From the NCBI GenBank assembly GCA_026770025.1, contig JAMXDE010000004.1, positions 1,860,001 to 1,924,000 on the forward strand: a stretch of DNA of 64,000 nucleotides, in the 5' to 3' direction. The notes beneath the pieces were generated by a model. The model saw nothing but the letters and a program-made list of their open reading frames with translations. It did no database searches and was not told the origin of the DNA. Below, piece by piece: positions 10,648 through 22,043 of the stretch. The translations under genes were made by a program, and so were the position numbers. Every line of letters starts with the position of its first letter. The first letter of the stretch is position 1. Source of the stretch: Craspedostauros australis (Eukaryota; Bacillariophyta; Bacillariophyceae; Mastogloiales; Achnanthaceae).

Positions 10648-13600
10648 TTGTCAGGAGCAAGGGCAAGGGCAACATCACGAACGCTAGCAACGATGCCAAT
10701 GGTTGCAGGAGCAGAGGCTTCCACAAGTACGAGGCCGTCACAATCCCATGATACGAAGGTAGTCTCGTCATCAACTTCCTTCGCTGGGACGACCGTGACG
10801 GCGATGTCTGCAGCTACCAACACAGGGACAGTCGCAACGAATACAACCATGGAGCAGCAGCAGGGGCTACAAAAGTCTACGCCTCGGAAGGACAGAGTCA
10901 AGAGCTTCTTTTCGTCGGGCCGCGACTTCTACGATGATGGGTACACGGACGAGGAGCAGGATCTCGCAGATCTGCCAACGACCGTGACTGGTTTGCTCGG
11001 GGCCGCTCGCTTCTTTGGTCGTCAGAAGGATGTGGAAGCGTTCGAGAGGGCACACGACGATATCATGCAGGCACAGTGCAAGGATGGGAGTTTGTCCTAT
11101 GGAAGTGCCAACAGCACAGACAATGCCTTCAAAGTATCCTCGAAAGATTTTTCGTTGTCAGGGACCAACTTATCGCCGTCGGCCGCGTCATCGGTGGTAA
11201 CGAGGGTGCTCCGAACGGCCTATCCTGCTATTTTGGTCTGGGGCATCAGCGGCACCGGCAAGTCCACGCTTGTCGATCATTTCTTCGAGAAGCACTGCGA
11301 CAGTGGCTGGGGTGACAGCCGCAGTGACAGCAAGGCGCAGCCTCAATCATCATCAGCATCATTATCATCGTTGCCATCGGCATCGACACGTCCCTGTTAC
11401 ATCCTTCGTGGAAAGTACGATGAGTACACAGGGCAAAGCGAGCCGTTCTCTGCCATCGTGCAAGCGCTGAACGCCTTCTCACAGCAGCTCATGGCAGGTC
11501 CCGAGCACGAGCTGGATCGCATCCGCAAGGCGGTTCGCAGGGCGTTCCGCTCCAACAGCGCAAAGTCCATGGCGATGATCGATGAGAGCAAGGAGATGCA
11601 ACTCGAAGACGATGGTGACGACGACCAAGCAGAGGGAAAGGATGACCCGGACACTGACGCATCGCGTTCCGATACCCCGCGCAAGCGACGCAAGTATGGC
11701 AAGCGACGACGACACCAAACGGGTGGCGACTCGTGCGATAAGAACACGGGCAACAAAGATGACACTATTCCCACCACCCAGGACAGCCATAATGACGACG
11801 GCAACGACGATAGCGGCGACGAGACAGATGATGGCATGGCGGTTCTGGAATCATTGGTCCGTGTCGTGCCGTCGCTATCCTTCCTGCTGCAGCAAAACTC
11901 ATCCCCGCGTGGACAATCCCACATGACTGATACGCTACAGTCCCTGCGACGAGCAAATAGAAGTGGTTTCACGAGGACGACGAATAGCCATCGCAACATT
12001 GCCAACAGCAACAACAGCAGCAGCGACTGCGATGCACCTGACAACCAGATGGCAACGACGTCGATCGAGACGGTTTGGAATCAGTTCCAGTACATCTTCC
12101 TCCAGTTCCTCAAGGCAATCTCGACGGCTGAGAGGCCCATCTACCTCTTCTTGGATGATCTGCAATGGTCTTCGGAGATCGGTCTGAAGCTGCTCGCCAA
12201 TGTTCTGTCGGATCCAGAATTGAAGCACTTCATTCTCATCGCCTCCATCCGGCAGGAGACGAATCCACACAACAGCGAAGTCCTGGAGGTGCCCATGGAT
12301 GAACCTTTGCGAACGGTGTTTCTCGATCGGTTGCAAGAAGCACAGCTCCACCAACTCACCATCAGCAATCTGACCAAGCTCGAGATGTCCACGTGGCTCT
12401 CCAGCTTGCTGGATCGCGAGGAGGAGGATCTGTCCGTGCTAGTCGACAAGGTCCACGACAAGACGGATGGCAACATCTACTTCGCGGTGCAGGTGCTGGA
12501 GGAGCTGGAATGCAACAACATCCTGGTGTACAGCCGCATATCCTTCCAATGGGAGTTCAATTTTTGCAACGATACGAATCCGAACAACGGCGATGGTTTG
12601 CGCATGAGCGACAACATCGTCAGCGCCATCGAATCCAAACTGCGCCAGCTCCCCAAACCGTTGCAGCAGGTGCTATCCATCGCCGCTTACATTCGAGCAT
12701 CCTTCGATGTCCACGTGCTGGAGTACATCATGGCCAACGAGCACAATCACGCGGATGGAATCTTGTCATGGAAGCTGGAAGATGATGCAGCGAGACGGAG
12801 GCAACAGCTGTGCGATCTACTGGAACAGGCCGTTTTAGAGCGGCTGATCACGAACTCGATCGGCGGTACGACGTACCGATTTGCTCATGATCGCATCCAA
12901 CAGGCGGCTCATGGCATGGTGCCGTTTGGTGAGATCCGCGACAAGCTACGGGTGCGTATCGGCCACTGTCTCTTCCGTATCTACCAGCATGGTTTGCCGG
13001 GCAGTAACAACAGCATCAGCAACAGCAATGCCACCAGCAATGGCAAGGGTGGCGACGACCAAGAAGGCGCCATGCAGACGATTGATGTTGAGGATGGATT
13101 GTTGTTCGTCGCAGCCGATCACTTGAACAGCGTTCAGACCAAGGACCACATGTTCTCTGTGACGATGAATTTGGAAGTCGGGGAGAGGGCTCTGGAGATG
13201 GCAGCATTGGCACCCGCCGCGGTGTATCTGCAAAAGGCCATCCAATCTCTGCGCCTCGTCCGCAACGATCCGTGGGATGCATTCTACGACACGTGCCTGC
13301 GCCTATACAGGGCCAGGTGCGACGTCGAGCTGTCGCTGGGTCGGCTCGAGATCGGCCACAACCTGGCCACGACCGTCATCGAAAAGTGCAGAACGCTGGA
13401 GGACAGGCTGCCCACGTATCACGCATTGGCACGCGCCTTCGGTCGGCAGGGCAAGAACCAAGATTCGCTCAGCATTTCGCTGCACGCCGTGACGGAGATG
13501 AAGCAGTTCCCGAGCAAGTGGAAGTATCTGCCATACTGCCTGACCAACATCCGGCGTATCAAGCGCTATCTGAATCGCTACAGCAATGATGAGATCTTGG

Positions 13601-15174
13601 CCTCGTTGCCAACCATGACGAACCAGACCAAGATCATGACGATGAAGCTGTGCAAGGAACTCAGCGTTCGAGCCTACCTGACGAAGAATATGCTCCTTTG
13701 GCTCGTCAATCTGTGCAAGCTCATGCGCACCACCATGCGGTACGGTCTGTGCATGGAATCGGCCAACGGCTTCGTCGCGTTTGCTCTGCTGATGGGGCGG
13801 ACAGGCAACCAGGACATGGCGCTGCGTTGTGCGGACTTGGGACAGCGCACCCTGAAGAAGGTCAGCGGCTCCGCCACGATGGGGTGGATCTACATGCTAA
13901 CCGGCTCCTTCATCAACTCGTTCCACACACCCGTCACGGAACTGATCGCGAACTTCCGAAAGGGCTACTCCAAGTCGATGGAGAACGGCGAGTTCGAATT
14001 CGGCTTCCTGTGCTGGCAATCTTGCATCATGATGGCCTTCCAGGCCGGATATCCGCTGCCTTCGGTCATGGAGTCCGTCGAATCGCTCGTGCAGCAGTGC
14101 AAGGTGTACAACGTCAACACCATGAGCGCCATGGCGCCGGAACACATTACTCTCATCCGATACCTCACGCAGACGGACGAGGTCGTCGATTGGGACAAGC
14201 TGGAGGAGTCCGCCGCCAACGGTCCCAGCACCGAGGACGCTGCCAACGGCACAGGCTTCGCCTTGCACTACAACCACAGCTTGATTCTGGCCACACTGTT
14301 CGGCAAGTACGAACTGGCGCAAAAGCTCGCCGATCGGTTGGTGAGCATGGCATCGCACGACAAATCTTTCATGACGCTGCTGAGCCGAGGACTGTATCCC
14401 GGCATCGTCGCGGCGGAGCTGTACCGACGCACTGGGCAACGGCAGCATCTGCGCCGGTTGCGCACGATCCTGAAGGAGGCGCGCTTCATCGCGAGGACGT
14501 ACGGCAACAACTTCGTCCATCACGTGCTGCTGTTGGAAGCCGAGGAGAAGAGCATCCGGAAGCGTGAGAAGGAGAGCCACTCCATCCGCAACGCGTACGA
14601 CATTGCCATCATGGTGGCCAACAACGCATCATGCTACCACACTGCAGCGCTGGCCAATGAGCTTGCGGGGGAGCATTACGTGCGCCATGGACTGAAGCAT
14701 CGTGTGGGAAAGTACTTCGCGAACGCAGTTCTGTGTTACGCGGAATGGGGTTGCACGGTGAAGGTGAAGAGACTGAAGCAGACGCGCAAGGAATACCTCA
14801 AGGAGCTGGGCAAGATGAAGAGCGTGACGTTGTTGAATGACGTCACTGCCCCAGGATTGTCAAGTGCACCGCCCCTTCAAGATCTTCGTGGCGATGGCCG
14901 TGGCGATGGCAGTGGTGCCGACAACAACGAAGCCATCTGCGACTTTGGAAATCCATCCGTCGCAGGCCGAGGCGGCGCATCGCAACGCACGAAGCCAGCT
15001 GTGCTGCCAACCTTCCGACCATCGACGAGCCACATCTCATCGAGCATCGCGGAGACGGTGTCCCGGACGGACGAATACAAACTTGGCACGGAAGAACTTG
15101 GCGGCGGTGTTGGACATGGTGGTGACAATGGTGACGATGTGTCCGTGTTGACTGACGGTTCGTCTTACAAGTAG
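10648..15174 (+). CDS. STAND-type AAA ATPase with long helical-repeat C-terminus (paralogue 2)
   Basis: This 1,508-residue intronless frame is paralogous to the 3035-7495 gene along its length. Shared landmarks in order: GRDFYDDGYTDEE at ~91-103; ARFFGRQKDVE; Walker A GISGTGKS at ~199-206; YILRGKYDEYTG; Walker B LFLDDLQW near ~499-507; IASIRQETNPHN; FAHDRIQQAAHGMVPFGEIRDKL; then helical repeats; and the C-terminus DDVSVLTDGSSYK. Where paralogue 1 has a Cys cluster after Walker A, this copy has a Ser-rich linker. An acidic/basic low-complexity insert (~310-390) lies between the Walker motifs. The first ATG is used here; several in-frame Met codons follow before the conserved block, so the true start could be up to ~75 residues later. 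It is transcribed divergently from its paralogue. There is no kinase or other output domain; signalling ATPase is inference. Confidence 0.8.
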   Translation: MSGARARATSRTLATMPMVAGAEASTSTRPSQSHDTKVVSSSTSFAGTTVTAMSAATNTGTVATNTTMEQQQGLQKSTPRKDRVKSFFSSGRDFYDDGYTDEEQDLADLPTTVTGLLGAARFFGRQKDVEAFERAHDDIMQAQCKDGSLSYGSANSTDNAFKVSSKDFSLSGTNLSPSAASSVVTRVLRTAYPAILVWGISGTGKSTLVDHFFEKHCDSGWGDSRSDSKAQPQSSSASLSSLPSASTRPCYILRGKYDEYTGQSEPFSAIVQALNAFSQQLMAGPEHELDRIRKAVRRAFRSNSAKSMAMIDESKEMQLEDDGDDDQAEGKDDPDTDASRSDTPRKRRKYGKRRRHQTGGDSCDKNTGNKDDTIPTTQDSHNDDGNDDSGDETDDGMAVLESLVRVVPSLSFLLQQNSSPRGQSHMTDTLQSLRRANRSGFTRTTNSHRNIANSNNSSSDCDAPDNQMATTSIETVWNQFQYIFLQFLKAISTAERPIYLFLDDLQWSSEIGLKLLANVLSDPELKHFILIASIRQETNPHNSEVLEVPMDEPLRTVFLDRLQEAQLHQLTISNLTKLEMSTWLSSLLDREEEDLSVLVDKVHDKTDGNIYFAVQVLEELECNNILVYSRISFQWEFNFCNDTNPNNGDGLRMSDNIVSAIESKLRQLPKPLQQVLSIAAYIRASFDVHVLEYIMANEHNHADGILSWKLEDDAARRRQQLCDLLEQAVLERLITNSIGGTTYRFAHDRIQQAAHGMVPFGEIRDKLRVRIGHCLFRIYQHGLPGSNNSISNSNATSNGKGGDDQEGAMQTIDVEDGLLFVAADHLNSVQTKDHMFSVTMNLEVGERALEMAALAPAAVYLQKAIQSLRLVRNDPWDAFYDTCLRLYRARCDVELSLGRLEIGHNLATTVIEKCRTLEDRLPTYHALARAFGRQGKNQDSLSISLHAVTEMKQFPSKWKYLPYCLTNIRRIKRYLNRYSNDEILASLPTMTNQTKIMTMKLCKELSVRAYLTKNMLLWLVNLCKLMRTTMRYGLCMESANGFVAFALLMGRTGNQDMALRCADLGQRTLKKVSGSATMGWIYMLTGSFINSFHTPVTELIANFRKGYSKSMENGEFEFGFLCWQSCIMMAFQAGYPLPSVMESVESLVQQCKVYNVNTMSAMAPEHITLIRYLTQTDEVVDWDKLEESAANGPSTEDAANGTGFALHYNHSLILATLFGKYELAQKLADRLVSMASHDKSFMTLLSRGLYPGIVAAELYRRTGQRQHLRRLRTILKEARFIARTYGNNFVHHVLLLEAEEKSIRKREKESHSIRNAYDIAIMVANNASCYHTAALANELAGEHYVRHGLKHRVGKYFANAVLCYAEWGCTVKVKRLKQTRKEYLKELGKMKSVTLLNDVTAPGLSSAPPLQDLRGDGRGDGSGADNNEAICDFGNPSVAGRGGASQRTKPAVLPTFRPSTSHISSSIAETVSRTDEYKLGTEELGGGVGHGGDNGDDVSVLTDGSSYK

Positions 15175-16158
15175 CACAGACCGGTGCGGTGCATACTTGA
15201 GTATAATAGATCGTTTGGAAGAAGAAGAAGAAGAACAGCGACAATCACACCATGATTCGAAGGAAAGTCCGGCAAAGCAACAGATGTGTAGTCGTACGAA
15301 AGGAAAAGAAGGAAGAAGTACGTAGACCAAAACGGCCCAGCCTCCCGTGCGTGTTGATCACACGACTACTACTGTCACAGATAACAGATGTCCTCGCAAG
15401 TCCCGACAATGGTGTTGTTCTTCTAGTCTCCTCCAGCATACATGCCATGCCGCAACGCACCACGATCTGTGTGGATCTCGGCGTAACATCTAACATGATG
15501 TGCTCATGCCATTGTTCTTCATAGTACCCTGGCGCAAACCCATCCCTTTTACTATACTCCACATAGGATCATGACCCTCATTCATGGTTGCTCAGCCCGT
15601 CATGACCATGCAGAAACGATGCAACAGTGATGATCGAGTGGACAACTGTTCACATTGTTCATCTTCCATGGTTGTGCGTAAGCATTCGCCGGGTGTGTTG
15701 ATTGTGTTGATTGCGTTGTGGGAGATTGCGTGATGCGACGACGTCGCATTGAGGCACTTCGCACCCATTCCGCAAAACACAACCAATCGCTTGGTTCTGG
15801 ACAAGGACAGCAACGCTCCACAATTAACCGTGGTTTTCGTGGCGTGGAGCACATTGGGCACATCCAGCGACACAATTGTAACGGTCACTGTTCGTACTCG
15901 TGTTTGATGGGAGCTAACTTCACGTATCTCGGGCATGTTCCTTTTTGCGTACGTTGATTATTGCGACAACTGAGCGAGAGGAACACAACAGCGATCACGT
16001 CCTGTTGGTTTGTCAACGCAATCACGTTCGGAGGTATCTGCGAACTTCCTTCGGCGTGATTCATACATAAGGGTAGGATTCAAACAGATTGTGTCACTAA
16101 ATGCAGTTGCGCGTATCAACAGTCCCAAGAGACGAAACCTTCGGGCTCCGCTTTCTCT
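15175..16158. other. Intergenic region between ATPase paralogue 2 and the TIR transposon
   Basis: This ~1-kb stretch holds the 3' flank of the ATPase gene, including a GAAGAA run near 15221-15235, and unsupported short ORFs on both strands (for example 15592-15936 minus). Nothing recognisable was seen. Confidence 0.45.
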
Positions 16159-16317
16159 TTTAAGAGCCCCTCGAGTGAGTCGACCAACACTTTGAAATGG
16201 ACATTCTAACTTTTCATCTGCGATATCCAAACCAAGCACATATTCGTAATACCTATAGTCTCTTTATACATAATTAACCGTTACATTTTTTGTTAGATCC
16301 TTATTTTAAGTTTTATG
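16159..16317 (+). repeat. Left terminal inverted repeat of the 6-kb transposon
   Basis: It pairs in inverted orientation with 22044-22206. Shared landmarks include GAGCCCCTCGAGTGAG at the tip, CCAAACCAAGCACATATT in the middle and TTTTAAGTTTTA at the inner end. Confidence 0.85.
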
Positions 16318-16662
16318 GAGTGATCTATGTGTGCATTGCAGTCGCGTTGATCCAACAGCACAAAACCCGTTGTTGTTGGCAGAAGGTTCTATCATGTTCT
16401 CATGTATTTATCGTGAGGTGATCAGTCACGGACTTGCTTCCGAAGGTGTCAGTCGTTTGGTACGCGTTAATTACACGTTAGCATGTGGCACCTGATTCCA
16501 CATTCTGCTCGTCACAAAGCACATGACACAAAACACATCACACAAAACACATCATCGCCATCATTTCGCAAATTTGTGCCATGCTTCGGCTCCATTCACA
16601 ACTTGCCTCGCCAATGCCCTGCACACTCGCCCTTTCGCTCCATGCTAGTTCTCCTCCTCCTG

Positions 16663-16708
<46 letters not shown>
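16663..16708. repeat. (GTA)n microsatellite
   Basis: About 15 GTA units continue into four GTT units. They lie inside the transposon, ~125 bp upstream of the chosen transposase start, and create a spurious poly-Val reading frame. Confidence 0.95.
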
Positions 16709-16709
<1 letters not shown>

Positions 16710-16833
16710 TGTTGTTGTTGTCAACGAATGGTCGACCATTCATCGTTTGCTCTCCTTCCTCACTTCATCTCAACCTGTGCTGTTCATCACATCCAACCAG
16801 CTAACAACCATACTCAACACCAACAACTACATC

Positions 16834-19800
16834 ATGCCTATCTCGACCCCTACCAAGGCCCTCTCCAAGGATGCTAACCCCTCTGCCCGTAAGAAACCGC
16901 GTTCTGCTCGCCTTGCATCTGCTCCTCCTGCCGACTCCAAGGGAAACTTGCTCCCTACCGCGGAGCAACTGTTGCCTGACAAGCCATTCGCTGCGTTGAG
17001 GAAGCCAACCACCATCACGCGAGTGATCGATGTGAAGCCGATGCTCGCAGCGGATGGCAGCCTCGTCCCGAACGGTACGCATGCGCACGCTCGCGTGCTG
17101 CATGTGTTCGTTCACATCCTCGATGACAACGGAGGCGTCTTCGACGACTCCAACGTCAACGTGCGATCCGAGGGACGAGGTGTCGGCGATGGAACAGTGG
17201 TGAGCGTTGTCGTGAACGCGCCACCCCTGCCTGCTGCAGCTGATGTTGCTCCGCCTGTCGAGCCTACCCCGCCAGCGAGGCTTCCCCGGCGCTGCAATAC
17301 TGTTGTTGCTGGGGGCTACGCAGATGCCTCTGGCGACAGCGACAGCACCTACGACGACAACGGCAAGGAGGTACGGGCGCGTGCCAGCAGGAACAGGAGA
17401 GGAGGTCAGTTCGGGTACAATCTGGAAGAGGCGGGAAACTGGAGGCGCGATGCCATCGTTCGTGCGATGGCAGCTCTTGGATCTAACCTAGATCCAAAAC
17501 TGTTGCAGCTGATGCCGAAAAAAAGGGTTCGTCCTCACAGGCAGCCACGATCGGACCATCTGGAGCTCTGTGAAACAGATGTGGAATGTTGTCTCATCCG
17601 CGCTTTGGACAGTGCTGCTGCCAGAAGAGGACGTGCCAACTCGTCAGATGGAACAGGTGGTTGCATTCGTGCGCGGCAACGTGGATCTTCCGCCAATCAT
17701 GTTGGCGCCCAATCTGTACACCCTGGGCTTGCTCGGAGAAACTCCATCATCCCGCGCGGTGAGAGCTGCTTTGGCCATGTCTGCGCCACATGCACTGTGT
17801 ACTTCCATCCTCGAAAAGCGCGCGCAAGAACTGTCCGACGAACAGAAGACTCGTATGCTTCCCAAACGCGACATCATCACACATAGCCAGGTATGCACCT
17901 TGCGTCGCTACTACGACATGTTGAGCCATGGCGAAACCATCTCACCGCCAGTTCTTCAGTATCGCGTGCGTGCTTGCGACCTGTCTGGCGTGGTGTCCTT
18001 CCTCATGACAACAACAACATACAAGGCAGGGTTAAGTCACAAGGTACAGTATGGTGGAATTGAATTTGAGAATGTCCCGGTGTTCGATCGTGGCAGCACC
18101 ACCATCCAAGAATTATTCGACATGTACTCTTCCACTACCAATACTCCGGTTGGGATGCCTGCTTTCACCACCATGACCCACCTCCTCACACGCAAAAGCA
18201 AGATCAAGACAGGCCTCTCTTCCTTCGAAAGCTACTTCTGGATGGCAACGGGGAAACTCAAACAGGCAATTTCGCGCCTAGTAGACCTACTGAAGGCTAA
18301 GTATGGAGCAGATGGGGAGGAGCAAAATGATGCCGCTGTGGATGCCAATGACGAGTATCAGCACCAGAACAATGAGCCTGATGATGTCATCACACAGCAT
18401 GTGCGCACAGCCGATTCTCTCTTGCATGCACTCGAACTGCTTGTTGTGTTCCTCAAATGGGAGTTCACCGCCTCTCACATGCAGCTTCAGTGTGACGATC
18501 CAATGCACTCGGCCACGTTCGCTCTCACCACCAAAAAGGAGAAGAAGAAGGCATCAACCACATCGACCAATCAACGCAAAGCACGAACCAACAAACACAA
18601 GCGCAAGAAGAACACCGCTGTCACAAATGACACTTCTCCCACCACTGCAAGCGAACAACCACGTAAAGTATGCAACCGTTGTGGAGCAGCAATGCGATTT
18701 GTGAATGATCGTTTTGTTCCTTTTGTCAAAATGCTTAAGGACAACGAACTCGCAGAACACAATGACGAATTGCAATCAATGCTTGCAGCGGCCCCGGGAT
18801 TCGCCAACGAAATTGTTAACTACATGGCTCACAAAGTGCGTGCCAAAGTGCAATTCGGACAAATCGCCTTTTATCAATCCCAGCTCAATGAAAAGCCTGA
18901 AAGAGCCTATGTGGTACTCGACCATAAGCAAAAAATTCTACCGACAGGCCAAGGCGAAGCCCAACAAGAATATTGGGGGAAGAAGGGGATGTCACTGCTT
19001 GGGGCAATGGTCATCACGTGTCGCAACGACATTTTTACTTATCGGTTCATCGACATTGTGGTCGAGGGAAGACCGACGCAAGACACACTTCAAGTTGGTG
19101 GACTGCTGGAGATCGTGCAAAAAAAGGTCAAAGACATTCACCCATCCGTGACTGAAATCATCCTACAGAGCGATAACGCGTGTTGCTTTGCCAGTCACGA
19201 GCACATCGCGCTCATCACATCCAAACTCAACAAGAACCTTGTGACACGAAACGCCGCCAAAATCATCGCCTGGATCTACACGGAGGCCCAAACTGGTAAG
19301 AGCATGCTGGACACCCACTTCGCGTACATCACCCGTGTACTGCGAAAATACGTGCAAAGTGGCAAGGACATCAAGACCCCTTTCCAAGTCTTCCTCGCGC
19401 TCCAAGCCGGTAACATCGCAGGTACGACAACGGTACTTGTCAACGCGGCGCTCCTGGCAGGCAACATCACCACGCTGCCTGGTGCACCAAAACGACGATT
19501 CCGCGCAAGTGGGCAACAGGTACGTATGACTCACGAGGTGAAGTACGACGATGACCAGGCGCGGTTGGTGGCTGCATCTGGAATCACGGAAGATGTTGTG
19601 GTGAAGAGCACCGAATGGGGAGGGTGGATCATCAACGAGTTGGGTGTCATCGCGGACAAAACATTCACGTCCGACAAGCTGCCGATCACGTCCGAATCAT
19701 TCAGGAAGACGGACAAGACGCGAAAACTCGGGCGCACAGCGGCAGAGAGCAAGGGGCTTGCGTTCGGCAAGGCCATCGCAGACGGACAACAACATCTACC

Positions 19801-20350
19801 ATCCGATCACACCACAGCGCTACAAGACCAGACCGCAGAAACCGAACACCCACCACTCGCAGTACAAGGCTGGGCCAGCAAAACAGCACGGACCAATGCC
19901 AAACTACCGGACTACATTGCGGACAAATTGAAGGGCATCTGTGAAGTGTCCGCGAAGGACCCGAAAAACAGACCGTCCGAACACGAAGCACACGAGCAAT
20001 TGATGGACAGTGAAAAAGCCAAAACTGACTGGTACGTACAACTGCACGCTAACCCGATGCGTGTGAAAGCTTCACTGTCAGCAGCGTACAACGCCAAACA
20101 ACGCAAGGACAAGAAGCAAGCTGCTCTCAAGGCGGAAACCAACACCAACACCAACCCAACAAGCACAGCAACAGCATCTGTAATTGTGGCAACCTCCAAT
20201 GCACCAGCTGCAACAGAGGAGGAACGAATTGAAGAGGAGTTGCAGAAAGAGGAAGAGGAATTGGACCATCAGATGTGGTGTGATGCTCACACCATGAAGG
20301 CGAACACAGAAAGTGAGGCTGTGTTGGATGATGAGACGGAAATTTTGTGA
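16834..20350 (+). CDS. DDE/D transposase-like protein, read in two frames
   Basis: The first part reads from ATG 16834 (MPISTPTKALSK) in one frame to about 17520. The second part reads in the next frame to the TGA at 20348-20350. The switch coincides with a run of seven A at 17518-17524; with six A the two parts would be continuous, ~1,170 residues. So there is either a one-base error or insertion, or +1 slippage. The second part has a Lys-rich linker, a CNRCG zinc-ribbon-like motif, then an RNase-H-like core: VVLDHKQK (Asp 1), KKGMSLLGAMV, ILQSDNACCF (Asp 2) and WIYTEAQTGKSMLDTHF (Glu/Asp 3). I recall this core from uncharacterised animal and protist transposase-like proteins, but cannot name the superfamily; it does not look like piggyBac, hAT or Tc1/mariner. 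The C-terminus is acidic and coiled-coil-like. Position inside TIRs supports a transposase role. Confidence 0.65.
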
Positions 20351-20366
20351 TGGCTGTGCGTCACCG

Positions 20367-21874
20367 CGATAACACTAGTTGTGGAGTTTTGTGGGGGCAG
20401 ACCATGCTACTAAAACGAGTCTAGAGGCCATCCAAAAAGCACATCCAATATCTGCTTGTCATGCTATATCTCAACAACACATTGTCTACAATTAAATCTA
20501 AACAGTGCATTCATACACCTGACTAGTGTTTATACAGAATATCGAAGTTAAATTGACAAAGAAATTATTTTTAGTGTCATGTTGGTCCATCACACAGTTG
20601 TGTGGTGGATTCACAAAATTCTCGACCAAGCAATGTTGCCCTCCAATCAGCACCCATGATCATCATCATCATCCTGGTATTTTGATAAACTGCGCACCAC
20701 AATCGCTCTGTATACCCCCCATCTACCCACTCCATGAAGGATACAACGTTTTGGCCACATTGCATGCCCCAAAGTGTCCATACACTGAAAAAGAGTGATT
20801 CCAAAAAACGATTTTCAAGCCGGATGCGGTATGGATACGGATCCATACCTCATGCACATGACCCTTTCAGCCCCTCCACGTGCCCCTCGTGCATTCCCAC
20901 ACTCCCTGGTGACATGATGATGCATCCAGAGGGGGATGGGCATCGATGGTCTTGATGGTACACCTCCATTTGGTGATGCCATCTCTTTTCGTGGCACCCC
21001 ACCAAAACATGACCTGTCTGTACTCATTCGAGGCCACAGCCTCTTCCAGACAATATCTGCGGCGCGAACTTCGCGACGTGCATCTTCCGTTGGTGCCGCA
21101 CGCATCTTGCATGGGCGACTTGGCGATTGGGTGGCTTGATGATGCTGCCTGTCACAGCCAAAGCCACACCATGGGAACCCCCGCGATACACCGCCAAAAC
21201 TCTTGCCCTCCACTGTTTCCTCTGCGCGGACACCTTCTCGGTCGTCCCCGAACCTCAAACTTCGTGTGAATCTTGGTCTTGGCCTCCTGGAGCCATCCTG
21301 CCCATCCATAGGCGTTGGGGTGGGCTGTGGATGGAGTACACCGGCCATATGCAACGAGGCAATCTGGCGCGAAATTGTGACGTTTGATCTGGGGCCTGCG
21401 ACGGCCCCAAATCAAGCGCTCTCGCGGCCCCCTCTCGTCCACCCACCAACGGCTGCATCGCGGTGACGGCGATGTGCTTGGATTTGTCATTGGACCGCTG
21501 GTTGGTGCGGCGCAGTGATTGCCGTTGGACAGCCATTGTGGCGTTTTTTGGTGTTCCGCCATTGTCATGTTGTTGTTTTTTGGAGTCTGGCACTCTCAAC
21601 CAGTCGGACATACTGGGGGATAAGGTAATTGCAAACACCTAACCAAAATGCACGAAAGAAGCATGACACAAAACACTTCCGGAGTACCAATGCAACTCGA
21701 CCATTCCGTCACGACGAAACGTCGCTGATGCTGCTTCACATCGTGCTGTGATTGGTGGCTCATGACGCAGCAGCCAGTCTAGTGACGTAGATGACGGATC
21801 AGACAGGCACAGGGTAGAATGGATCCAAACGCGCACTCGCCGCTTCTCCCAAAACTCTACAACTAGCGCTATCG
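20367..21874 (-). mobile_element. Nested small TIR element, copy A (unassigned, degraded coding)
   Basis: The ends are inverted repeats of about 30 bp: CGATAACACTAGTTGTGG from 20367, and its near-complement ending CTACAACTAGCGCTATCG at 21874. No clear target-site duplication was found. The minus strand carries ORF pieces (21152-21568, 20815-21354, 20577-20846) whose protein sequence resembles plus-strand frames of copy B at 41.3-43.2 kb: HTKFEVRGRPRRCP with SGGQEF, VWKRL-x-P-x-M, and SFMEW-x-DGGY. The coding part is frameshifted here. The element sits 17 bp past the stop of the larger transposon's gene, so it inserted after that transposon. Confidence 0.65.
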
Positions 21875-22043
21875 TGGACGGGGTGTTGGATGGTCTGATC
21901 GGAACACCTCAAAAAGAGACTAAACAATTCAAAATGGGAACAACGTCGCTGAAACGAAGAACAGCAAAGGGTTAAATTGGATCGATGTAGTCGTAGGCGA
22001 AAGGCTGAAACCCGAGAGAGATCGAAAATTGCTCATATCCATC

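Noticed and set aside
16483-16833. Upstream extension of the transposase frame containing a poly-Val run
   Set aside because: The Val run is the translated GTA microsatellite, and the sequence before ATG 16834 has no protein-like character; treated as a leader.
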